5,954 nt of DNA, taken from CAZCBD01 sp964496755 (GTDB lineage: Bacteria; Bacteroidota; Ignavibacteria; Ignavibacteriales; Melioribacteraceae). The DNA lies in assembly GCA_964496755.1 (NCBI GenBank), contig CAZCBD010000164.1, forward strand, positions 1 to 5,954. Reading direction: 5' to 3'. Under the pieces are notes generated by a model. That model was not told the DNA's origin. It worked only from the letters and a program-made list of their open reading frames with translations, and did no database searches. The translations under genes were made by a program, and so were the position numbers. Below, piece by piece: positions 1 to 5,954 of the stretch (positions are counted from its first letter, which is position 1; the number at the start of each line of letters is the position of its first letter).

Positions 1-437
1 AAATGGCAATTTTAGATGGAATGACTCGTTCGGCTACGGTTATAGTGCTTGAGGAATCGGAAGTTTTTATAATTCAAAGAATAGAATTTTTGAATTTATT
101 AAATGAATACCCGGAAATTTCGGTTGCATTATTACGTGAGTTAACAAAGCGACTGCGCGATGCTGATCTTAAAATTAAAGCTTTATCTCTTAAAGATGCC
201 GAAGGAAAGGTTGCCACCGTTGTGCTTCAGCTTGCAGACGATATTGGCAAAATCAAACAGGGAATTGTAGAAATTGAAAAACTTCCGTTACAACAAGATT
301 TGGCAAACATGGCCGGTACTTCGCGCGAAACTATTTCTCGAACCTTACATTCATTTGTAAAAAAAGGATTAATTGAACTTGAAGGATCTTCGTTAAAAAT
401 TCTGAATTACGAAAAATTTAAAGAAACTTTTGTTTAA
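1..437 (+). CDS. Crp/Fnr-family transcriptional regulator, 3' part (5' end outside window)
   Basis: This is the C-terminal two thirds of a Crp/Fnr-type DNA-binding regulator; family members are about 220 residues, so roughly 75-80 are missing. The ATG at 3 is almost certainly internal: the sequence from it (MAILDG, then RSATV at visible residues 9-13) matches the conserved end of the cyclic-nucleotide-binding beta-roll, and bases 1-2 (AA) would fit a GAA codon for the family's usual preceding Glu. A long C-helix covers about residues 36-64. The winged helix follows, with LPLQQDLANMAGTSRETISR at 94-113. Ser-Arg-Glu-Thr plus Arg113 match E. coli CRP Arg180, Glu181 and Arg185, which contact DNA. 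The fragment has no cysteine, and Phe22 aligns with FNR Cys122, so an FNR-type iron-sulfur cluster is unlikely. The effector and target genes are unknown. The gene ends at TAA 435-437 with no hairpin terminator after it. Confidence 0.9.
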   Translation, partial: MAILDGMTRSATVIVLEESEVFIIQRIEFLNLLNEYPEISVALLRELTKRLRDADLKIKALSLKDAEGKVATVVLQLADDIGKIKQGIVEIEKLPLQQDLANMAGTSRETISRTLHSFVKKGLIELEGSSLKILNYEKFKETFV

Positions 438-494
438 TATTAAATTTTTGAAACTAAATTTATCTGTTATTTAAATTATTAGTTTGAGTATTTA

Positions 495-1319
495 TTGAAA
501 GAAAAAATAGATTTACATATTCACACCACTTATTCCGATGGCGCTTTCTCCCCTTTCGAAATTATACGAATGGCAGCTAAAAAAAATATTCGAACTATCA
601 GTATAACCGATCATGATAGCATCAACGCCATTGAAGGAGCAATAATGTTCGGTAAAGAATTGGGCATAACCGTTATTCCCGGACTTGAAATAAGCACTGA
701 CATTGAAGACAGAGAAGTTCATATTTTGGGATATTTTATAGATCACAATAGTAATGAATTACAAAAGTATCTAAGTTTTTTTAGAGATGAAAGGCTTCAT
801 CGTGCTAAAAGAATTGTAAAAAAATTGAACATTCTTGGACTTGAAATTACTATTGAAGATATTCTTTCAAAAGCAAAACACTCTGCAGTTGGTCGTCCGC
901 ATATTGCAAATGCATTATTGGAAAAAGGAATTTGCAAAAATTATTTTGAAGCATTTGATAAATACATAGGCGATTTTGCCCCAGCTTACGAAAAAAAGAT
1001 TCATGTTTCACCACTTAGCGCATTAAAATTAATTTCAGATGCAGGCGGACTTTCCTTTGTGGCACATCCCGGAAAAATGCCCGAAGAAATTCTTAAAAAA
1101 TTAATCGATTTTGGAATTGATGGTATTGAAGTAATCCATCCTTCTCACAATGGCGATATGGTAAAATATTACCGTGGCATTGTTAACCAATACTGTTTGT
1201 TGGAATCAGGAGGCTCTGATTTCCATGGCGGCAAAAAAAATGATGAATTTAATTTTGGTAAATTTCACGTTAAACCCACTGTTGTATCTAATATGAGGAA
1301 AATGCTTTCGTTAGATTAA
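495..1319 (+). CDS. PHP-domain metal-dependent phosphoesterase (RNase AM / YciV-like)
   Basis: A 274-residue protein of the PHP family, related to E. coli YciV (RNase AM) and to 3',5'-nucleotide bisphosphate phosphatases. These are cytoplasmic enzymes that hydrolyse phosphoesters in nucleotides or RNA 5' ends with a multi-metal centre. The usual metal ligands can be read in order: His8-x-His10 with Asp15, Asp39-His40, Glu65, His76, His191 (VAHPGK) and Asp242-x-His244 (SDFH). The stretch at about 100-175, including GRPHIA at 133-138, fits the helical insertion typical of this subgroup. Length is close to the 280-290 of the family, so it looks complete and active. The start is TTG: an in-frame TAG lies at 480-482, the codons between hold no ATG or GTG, and the first internal ATG (residue 26) would remove the HxH motif. 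Only a weak GAG (486-488) stands upstream. The exact substrate cannot be told from sequence. Confidence 0.88.
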   Translation: MKEKIDLHIHTTYSDGAFSPFEIIRMAAKKNIRTISITDHDSINAIEGAIMFGKELGITVIPGLEISTDIEDREVHILGYFIDHNSNELQKYLSFFRDERLHRAKRIVKKLNILGLEITIEDILSKAKHSAVGRPHIANALLEKGICKNYFEAFDKYIGDFAPAYEKKIHVSPLSALKLISDAGGLSFVAHPGKMPEEILKKLIDFGIDGIEVIHPSHNGDMVKYYRGIVNQYCLLESGGSDFHGGKKNDEFNFGKFHVKPTVVSNMRKMLSLD

Positions 1320-1363
1320 ACTCAGGTCCTAAATTTTACACTATCCTCTAAAAATAAAATTGT

Positions 1364-1371
1364 TAAATTTG
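1364..1371 (+). promoter_or_regulatory. Candidate Bacteroidetes-type -7 promoter element before porZ
   Basis: TAAATTTG matches the TAnnTTTG consensus of the -7 element used by Bacteroidetes-type primary sigma factors. It lies in the 82-base gap (1320-1401) and would place transcription start near 1377, about 25 bases before the porZ ATG. I see no convincing TTTG -33 partner at the usual distance, and chance matches are frequent in such AT-rich DNA, so this is tentative. The rest of the gap shows nothing else recognisable. Confidence 0.4.
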
Positions 1372-1401
1372 TAAAATCTACTTTTAAATGTTAGGCTTAA
1401 A

Positions 1402-1458
1402 ATGATTAAAAAATTTTTTATTATTTCAATAACTATATACCTTAATTTTATATTTGCT
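1402..1458 (+). other. Sec signal peptide of the PorZ-like protein
   Basis: Residues 1-19: a short basic start (Lys3, Lys4), a hydrophobic core of Phe, Ile and Tyr, and a probable signal peptidase I site after Ala19 (NFIFA, then Gln-Asp). There is no lipobox cysteine. Glutamine at +1 fits the Bacteroidetes Q-rule, in which exported proteins begin with Gln that is cyclised to pyroglutamate. Confidence 0.8.
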
Positions 1459-3594
1459 CAAGATATCAAAAACTGGGCAAGCCATATTTCTTTGAATACT
1501 CCAACACAGATTGAAAAAAACAATTCTCAATACTGGGTATCTACCACCGGCGGAATTTATTTTTACGACTTAGATTATAATAACTTTAGAATACTAAATA
1601 AGGCAACCGGACTTTCGGGAAACAACGTTTCATCTATTGCTATTGACAATAATTCCAACATTTGGATAGGCACCGCCGAAGGTTATATTAACATTATTGA
1701 TCCGAATACGGAAAACGTACAGGCCATATTAGACATTCATAATTCCAATAAAACAAAAAAACAAATTAATCAAATTCTAATTTCCGGCAATTCTGCCTTC
1801 ATTGCCACGGATTTCGGCATTTCTAAAATTAATATTTCGAATAAATTATTTGAAGAAACCTATCTGAAATTCGGCAATTTCCCCACTAACACAAAAGTTA
1901 ATTATGTTTTTAAAGATGCACTTATTTATGTTGCTACCGAAAACGGAATAGCCATTCAAAAAAATAATGCCACAAATTTAATTTCCCCCGACTCCTGGAA
2001 AAGTTATAATTTCAATAATAGAACTATCAAAATTTTTAAATTTAATAATGACATTTATTGCTCTACCGAAAATACTATTTACAAATTTTATAATAACAGT
2101 TTCTCCTCTTATTATCATTCCACAGATAAAATAATCCAACTGAAAGTAATTAATAATAAAATACACCTACTTCAAAACAATAGATTAGTTATTTTAAACA
2201 ATCAAACTTCCGAAACCATTTATGAAAACCACAGTTGTAATTTCTTTGATTTTATAATTGATAATTCAAAAATAATTATTGCAACAAATAAAGGAATTTT
2301 GGAAAAGAATAACGACACCAAGTTTTATAAACCCGACTTTCCTTTTACAAATAACTTTGAAAATTTATCGGTAGATGATTCCGGCAACCTATTTGTTGCT
2401 ACCGGTCGTGATGGTGCCGGTACCGGTATTTATAAATTCGACGGACTTAATTGGACAATATTTAACAAAGAAAATTATTCGGAAATTAAAAGTAATAATT
2501 ACCACAACGTAAGGTCCTTTGGTAACTCTACATATTTTTTGAATTGGGGAATTGGATTTACAAAATTCGAAAATAATATTTTAACAAATTATGATGTTTC
2601 GAACACACCTTTGGTTGGAATCCCTTTCGACAACAATTTTTTGGTGATTGATGATGCAGCTGTTGATTCAAAAAATAATCTTTGGATCTTAAACTTCTGG
2701 TCCGGCGTACACGAACCTCTGTCGATGCTTACCAAAGACGGCAAATGGTATAGTTTTACATTTCCCAATTCAATTGCACAACAACCACTGGAATTAATGC
2801 ATTTGGCTATTGATAAAAGCAACACAAAATGGTTTACGGGTATTAAAGAAAAACAAGGATTATTCTATTTTAATGAAATGAATACTCCCGAAAATCCGGA
2901 AGATGATATCTGGGGATATATTTCAAACAAAGACGGACTTCGAGAAAATTCAATTAATACTATAATTGTTGACAAAAGAAATACCTTGTGGGTTGGACAT
3001 CAAAACGGCATAGATATTATTTCGGAACCTTCGCAACCAAAATTAATTAAAACTCTTTATGGCCCCCTTTACAAAAAAAATGTTAACGTAATAGCAGTTG
3101 ATCCTATTAACAATAAATGGGTTGGAACTTCAGAGGGGCTGTTTTACGTATCCGCAGATGGTTATCAATTAATTAAACATTTTGATAAAAATAATAGCCC
3201 TCTTCCTTCGGATAATATTAGCAGTATCGCTATTAACAATAAGAACGGAACCGTCTATGTTGGAACAAGACAAGGATTGGTTTCTTTTGAAACAGTTGCC
3301 ATAGCCCCTGAAAAGAGTTTCGATAAACTTTATGTTTACCCGAATCCATTTATTCTAAACGGTACAAATACGCATATAAACATTAAAGGATTAGTTGAAA
3401 ACTCAACCATTAAAATTCTGAAGGTAACCGGTGAGCTTGTAGTTGAATTTGAATCTCCGGGTGGTAATATCGCTACTTGGGATGGTAAGAATAAGAACGG
3501 CAACCTTGTTTCCTCCGGTATTTATATTGTTGTAGCTTTCGACTCAGAAGCATCAAAAATAGGATTTACTAAAATTGCAATAATAAGAAAATAA
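1402..3594 (+). CDS. porZ: PorZ-like type IX secretion system protein: signal peptide, two beta-propellers, C-terminal sorting-type domain
   Basis: A 730-residue exported protein with the order of PorZ, the surface component of the type IX secretion system that in Porphyromonas gingivalis works with the PorU sortase, PorV and PorQ and delivers anionic LPS to cargo. A signal peptide spans residues 1-19, leaving Gln20. The N-terminal propeller opens with an Asp-Ile-Lys-Asn-Trp start, a GG-hairpin at 50-51 and GLSGNNVSSIAID at 70-82 followed by IWIGT. Further propeller strands carry NNLWILN, NTPENPEDDIW (494-504), KDGL (510-513), LWVG (529-532), NNKWVGTSEGL (about 570-580), NSPLPSDNISSIAI (598-611) and VYVGTRQGL (618-626). 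These resemble the PorZ second-propeller signatures from memory. Residues 644-730 form an Ig-like C-terminal domain with YPNP, WDG, SGIY and a final KIAIIRK. Length is close to P. gingivalis PorZ (about 780). The ATG has a weak AGG 6 bases upstream. The alternative is an ordinary type IX cargo with a regulator-type propeller; I judge this less likely. Confidence 0.77.
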   Translation: MIKKFFIISITIYLNFIFAQDIKNWASHISLNTPTQIEKNNSQYWVSTTGGIYFYDLDYNNFRILNKATGLSGNNVSSIAIDNNSNIWIGTAEGYINIIDPNTENVQAILDIHNSNKTKKQINQILISGNSAFIATDFGISKINISNKLFEETYLKFGNFPTNTKVNYVFKDALIYVATENGIAIQKNNATNLISPDSWKSYNFNNRTIKIFKFNNDIYCSTENTIYKFYNNSFSSYYHSTDKIIQLKVINNKIHLLQNNRLVILNNQTSETIYENHSCNFFDFIIDNSKIIIATNKGILEKNNDTKFYKPDFPFTNNFENLSVDDSGNLFVATGRDGAGTGIYKFDGLNWTIFNKENYSEIKSNNYHNVRSFGNSTYFLNWGIGFTKFENNILTNYDVSNTPLVGIPFDNNFLVIDDAAVDSKNNLWILNFWSGVHEPLSMLTKDGKWYSFTFPNSIAQQPLELMHLAIDKSNTKWFTGIKEKQGLFYFNEMNTPENPEDDIWGYISNKDGLRENSINTIIVDKRNTLWVGHQNGIDIISEPSQPKLIKTLYGPLYKKNVNVIAVDPINNKWVGTSEGLFYVSADGYQLIKHFDKNNSPLPSDNISSIAINNKNGTVYVGTRQGLVSFETVAIAPEKSFDKLYVYPNPFILNGTNTHINIKGLVENSTIKILKVTGELVVEFESPGGNIATWDGKNKNGNLVSSGIYIVVAFDSEASKIGFTKIAIIRK
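3331..3591 (+). other. Type IX C-terminal domain of the PorZ-like protein
   Basis: Residues 644-730 form a compact beta-sandwich similar to FlgD-like and type A sorting domains. Visible markers are Tyr-Pro-Asn-Pro-Phe at the start, a GELVVEF strand after the central turn, GGNIATWDGKN, NGNLVSSGIY, and a short basic end. In P. gingivalis PorZ this domain serves export but is not removed; in ordinary cargo it is cut off by PorU. Sequence alone does not show which happens here. Confidence 0.8.
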
Positions 3595-3603
3595 ATTTAT
3601 TCG

Positions 3604-3611
3604 TATTTTTG
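3604..3611 (+). promoter_or_regulatory. Candidate Bacteroidetes-type -7 promoter element before the ABC-F gene
   Basis: TATTTTTG, followed by C, is a full match to TAnnTTTG and sits 10 bases after the porZ stop codon. Transcription would begin near 3617-3619 and leave a leader of about 25 bases. The nearest upstream TTG (3575-3577) is 26 bases away, which is too far for a standard -33 element. If it works, the ABC-F gene is transcribed independently of porZ. Confidence 0.45.
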
Positions 3612-3633
3612 CAACTTAAGTAATTTAATTTTT

Positions 3634-3638
3634 AAGGA
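3634..3638 (+). promoter_or_regulatory. Ribosome binding site of the ABC-F gene
   Basis: AAGGA, 4 bases before the ATG at 3643, is the only clear Shine-Dalgarno-like sequence in the window and supports this start. The other genes have only GAG, AGG or nothing. Confidence 0.6.
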
Positions 3639-3642
3639 TTCT

Positions 3643-5616
3643 ATGATTGATGTAATTGATTTGGCTATTCAATTTGACGGCAAATATTTATTTAATAATG
3701 CTAATTTTAAAATTAATAAAAATGATAAACTAGCCTTAGTTGGCGCCAATGGTACCGGTAAATCAACTTTATTAAAACTTCTTGCCGGAATTGAAGAACC
3801 TGAAAGCGGTTTTATTCAACGTCAAAACAATATTAAAATCGGATATCTGCAACAAGAATTTTCACAAATTAAACCCAATCCCCTTTTTAATGAAGTATGG
3901 TCGTCATTAACCGATTTAGTTAAACTTGAAAATGAAGAAACAGAAATTAACGAAAAATTAAATCAAAATATTTCTGAAAAAGACAAACATAAATTAACAT
4001 TACGATTAGGCGAAATAAATCATGAAAAGGAAGAGCTTGATTACTATAAAAAAGAATCCGAAATAAAAAAGATACTATCCGGCTTGGGCTTTACGGAAAA
4101 AGATTTCAATAAAAACACAAATGAATTTTCCGGTGGCTGGCATATGCGAATTGAGCTGGCTAAAATCTTGATTGCAGACAATGATTTAATTCTTTTGGAT
4201 GAACCTACAAACCATTTAGATATTGATACACTCCAATGGTTAATAAATTTCTTAAATAATTCAAAGTCCGCTCTTCTAATTGTATCGCACGACAAATCTT
4301 TTTTAAATCAAGTAACTACAAAAACTCTTGAAATTTTTAATTCAAAAATAAATCTGTTTAATGGTAATTATAATAAATTCTTAAAATTTAAGATCGAAAG
4401 AGATAAACAATTAGAAAATGAATTTGCACAGCAACAGCAAAAAATCAAAGAAACTGAAAAATTTATTGAACGATTCCGATACAAAGCAACAAAGGCAAAA
4501 CAAGTTCAAAGCCGAATTAAACAGCTTGAAAAAATGGAACTTGTTGAACCAATAAAAAACGAAAAAGAAATATCAATAAGATTTCCGGAACCACCCAGAA
4601 GTGGTATTTATCCCGTTGAATTAAAAAATATTTCAATGTCTTACGATTCTAATAATTTTATTTTTGAAAATTTAGACTTTAAGGTTGAACGAAATGAAAA
4701 AATAGCTTTTGTGGGCCCAAACGGTGCAGGCAAAACTACATTAGCCAAAATTATAGCCGGCAAATTGAATCAAACACACGGAGAAATTATTTTCGGTTCA
4801 AATACAATTGTATCCTATTACGCTCAAGAAGCTGCTAATGTGCTTGAACCTGATTTGGATATTTTAGAAACAGTTTCTTCGGTCGGCTCTGAATTAACAA
4901 TTCCGCGATTAAGAATTCTTTTAGGTTCTTTTCTTTTTTCGGCCGATGATGTTTTTAAAAAAATTAAAGTGCTAAGTGGTGGCGAGAAAAGCAGAGTTTC
5001 ACTTGCTCAAATCTTGTTAAAAAAGGCTAATTTAATTATTCTAGATGAACCTACCAATCATTTAGATGAATCTTCAAAAACCGTTTTAAAAAAAGCTTTG
5101 CAAAATTTTGCCGGAGCTTCAATTATTGTATCGCATGATATTGATTTCCTACGTGGCTTGGTTTCAAAAGTTGTTGAAATTAGAAACGGTAGATTAAAAG
5201 TATTTTCCGGAGATATCGACTATTATTTGGAAAAATCAAATCCACAATCCTTAATTAACTCCGGAAATGAACTTGACAGAAGTTTTAATTCCGCACAAAA
5301 TAAAATTGAAACAAAGGAAAACAAAAGGAAAGAACAAAAAAGACTTGAAGCGGAATTGCGTCAAAAAAAATATAAAGCAACTAAAAATCTCATTAATCAA
5401 ATTAATGATATTGAAACATCAATTAATTTGCTTGAAGAAAAAAAGGAAATAATTGAAAAAGAATTGGCCGATCCTGCTATATTCACAAACCCAAATGTAG
5501 CAAAGAAAAAAAATATTGAATACGAACAAATTAAGTCTGAACTCGATAAAAGTTTTGATTCATGGACGGAACTTAGTGCAAAATTAGAAGAAATAGAAAA
5601 TAATTTTCGAACTTAA
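3643..5616 (+). CDS. ABC-F family ATP-binding protein (YheS/YdiF/Uup type), ribosome-associated
   Basis: A 657-residue protein with two ABC ATPase domains and no membrane segment, the hallmark of ABC-F translation factors, which bind the ribosomal E site and act on the P-site tRNA. Domain 1 has Walker A GANGTGKS (34-41), signature SGGW (163-166), Walker B LILLDEPTNHLD with Asp186 and Glu187, and the switch His216. A charged helical arm lies at about 85-145. The linker at about 240-320 is the P-site tRNA interaction motif, with FIERFRYKATKAKQ near residue 273. Domain 2 has GPNGAGKT (358-365), signature LSGGE (444-448), Walker B with Asp468 and Glu469, and His498. A Lys/Glu-rich coiled coil (about 550-655) forms the C-terminal domain. 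Both sites look catalytically intact and the length is normal. The linker resembles YheS/YdiF most, which fits a housekeeping role; antibiotic resistance cannot be excluded. A probable promoter (3604) and ribosome site (3634) precede it. Confidence 0.93.
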   Translation: MIDVIDLAIQFDGKYLFNNANFKINKNDKLALVGANGTGKSTLLKLLAGIEEPESGFIQRQNNIKIGYLQQEFSQIKPNPLFNEVWSSLTDLVKLENEETEINEKLNQNISEKDKHKLTLRLGEINHEKEELDYYKKESEIKKILSGLGFTEKDFNKNTNEFSGGWHMRIELAKILIADNDLILLDEPTNHLDIDTLQWLINFLNNSKSALLIVSHDKSFLNQVTTKTLEIFNSKINLFNGNYNKFLKFKIERDKQLENEFAQQQQKIKETEKFIERFRYKATKAKQVQSRIKQLEKMELVEPIKNEKEISIRFPEPPRSGIYPVELKNISMSYDSNNFIFENLDFKVERNEKIAFVGPNGAGKTTLAKIIAGKLNQTHGEIIFGSNTIVSYYAQEAANVLEPDLDILETVSSVGSELTIPRLRILLGSFLFSADDVFKKIKVLSGGEKSRVSLAQILLKKANLIILDEPTNHLDESSKTVLKKALQNFAGASIIVSHDIDFLRGLVSKVVEIRNGRLKVFSGDIDYYLEKSNPQSLINSGNELDRSFNSAQNKIETKENKRKEQKRLEAELRQKKYKATKNLINQINDIETSINLLEEKKEIIEKELADPAIFTNPNVAKKKNIEYEQIKSELDKSFDSWTELSAKLEEIENNFRT

Positions 5617-5619
5617 AAT

Positions 5620-5633
5620 TATTAACGTTAATA
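5620..5633 (+). repeat. 14-base perfect palindrome before the acetyltransferase gene
   Basis: TATTAACGTTAATA reads the same on both strands and fills most of the 19-base gap between the ABC-F stop and the next ATG. It has no loop and only one central CG step, so it suits a dimeric protein site better than a terminator. Chance is possible in AT-rich DNA. Confidence 0.5.
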
Positions 5634-5635
5634 TT

Positions 5636-5954
5636 ATGAACTTTGAATTAAAAATATTAAATGAAACCCATATTGCAGAAGTAATCGATTTACTTACCAC
5701 CACTTTTACTAATAGCGAACCAATTACAACCGCCTTAAATATTACTCAAAATGATTTTAAAAAATTTATTGAAATCTATACGGTTGATTCATTGAAATAT
5801 AAATTATCGAGCGGAATATTTAAGAAAGACACAAAAAAATTAGTCGGTTGCACAATTAACCGCGATTATTTTGCCCCTTTGCCAAAAGATGTAAATAACA
5901 TTCCGGAAAGTTTTAAACCAATGCAAGCATTGATGAAAGAGTTGAATTCCGTCT
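5636..5954 (+). CDS. GNAT-type N-acetyltransferase, 5' part (3' end outside window)
   Basis: An open frame of 106 residues runs from the ATG at 5636 past the right edge without a stop. The N-terminus has a strand-helix start (MNFELKILNETHIAEVIDLL), then Phe24 and Ser27-Glu28-Pro29, a polar helix, and a strand pair around LSSGIF (57-62) and KKLVGCTINRDY (67-78). This pattern, especially the F-x-x-x-EP segment, resembles the N-terminal part of arylalkylamine N-acetyltransferase-like GNAT proteins, which transfer acetyl from acetyl-CoA to small amines. The acetyl-CoA-binding motif (Q/R-x-x-G-x-G/A) would lie beyond the edge, so the family call rests on the N-terminal half only. No Shine-Dalgarno sequence is seen. 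The 19-base spacing suggests co-transcription with the ABC-F gene. The substrate is unknown. Confidence 0.62.
   Translation, partial: MNFELKILNETHIAEVIDLLTTTFTNSEPITTALNITQNDFKKFIEIYTVDSLKYKLSSGIFKKDTKKLVGCTINRDYFAPLPKDVNNIPESFKPMQALMKELNSV

Noticed and set aside
438..494. AT-rich gap between the regulator and the PHP gene, with AAATTT and ATTTAAAT palindromes
   Set aside because: The palindromes are short and expected by chance; no exact TAnnTTTG, hairpin or T-tract terminator is visible.
513..746. Minus-strand open frame opposite the start of the PHP gene
   Set aside because: It lies wholly inside a gene with clear catalytic motifs and its translation shows no recognisable domain.
1320..1350. 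AGGTCCT after the PHP stop as a terminator stem
   Set aside because: The stem would be only three pairs with no loop and no following run of T.
1978..2825. Two minus-strand open frames (1978-2166 and 2589-2825) inside porZ
   Set aside because: They are short, have no family features, and lie against propeller strands that are clearly coding on the plus strand.
1402..3594. Reading the propeller protein as a hybrid two-component sensor
   Set aside because: There is no transmembrane segment after the propellers, no histidine kinase and no Y_Y_Y domain; the C-terminus is a type IX domain instead.
4044..4295. Minus-strand open frame inside the ABC-F gene
   Set aside because: It is the complement of the signature and Walker B region of the first ATPase domain.
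4198..5067. Near-identical 24-base segments at 4198-4221 and 5044-5067 (22 of 24 bases equal)
   Set aside because: Both encode the Walker B sequence DEPTNHLD of the two ATPase domains, so similarity is expected from the protein and not from a mobile or recombination repeat.
1233..5370. Runs of eight A at 1233-1240 and 5363-5370 as possible frameshift sites
   Set aside because: The frame is intact across both and no downstream alternative frame continues a recognisable protein; such runs are expected at this base composition.
5267..5452. Plus-strand open frame of 61 codons in another frame of the ABC-F coiled coil
   Set aside because: Lysine-rich translation follows from A-rich codons of the coiled coil; no domain and no ribosome site.

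Overview
The window is AT-rich and reads entirely on the plus strand. It carries five protein genes: the 3' end of a Crp/Fnr-family regulator (1-437), a PHP-domain phosphoesterase (495-1319), a PorZ-like type IX secretion system protein (1402-3594), an ABC-F ATPase (3643-5616) and the 5' end of a GNAT-type acetyltransferase (5636 to the right edge). Gaps between genes are 19 to 82 bases. I see no tRNA, rRNA, CRISPR array, insertion sequence or GC-rich hairpin terminator.

Several signs point to the Bacteroidota / Ignavibacteriota / Kapabacteria side of the tree. There is a PorZ-type double propeller with a type IX C-terminal domain. Its signal peptide appears to be followed directly by glutamine. 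Shine-Dalgarno sequences are weak or absent in front of most genes. Two intergenic gaps hold TAnnTTTG, the -7 promoter element of Bacteroidetes-type primary sigma factors. The sequence alone does not separate these phyla.

Layout: the regulator fragment keeps the end of its cyclic-nucleotide-binding fold, the C-helix and the whole winged helix. The PHP gene follows after 57 bases and has to start at TTG. An 82-base gap with a candidate promoter leads to porZ, a secreted or surface protein. A 48-base gap with a second candidate promoter and the one clear Shine-Dalgarno sequence leads to the ABC-F gene. The acetyltransferase begins 19 bases after it, behind a 14-base perfect palindrome.

The genes do not form an obvious single pathway. 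They look like chromosomal core and housekeeping genes: regulation, nucleotide or RNA turnover, protein secretion, and ribosome-associated translation. The only probable co-transcribed pair is the ABC-F gene and the acetyltransferase. No convincing new multi-gene system is visible. The most informative locus is porZ, because it implies a complete type IX secretion system elsewhere in the genome.
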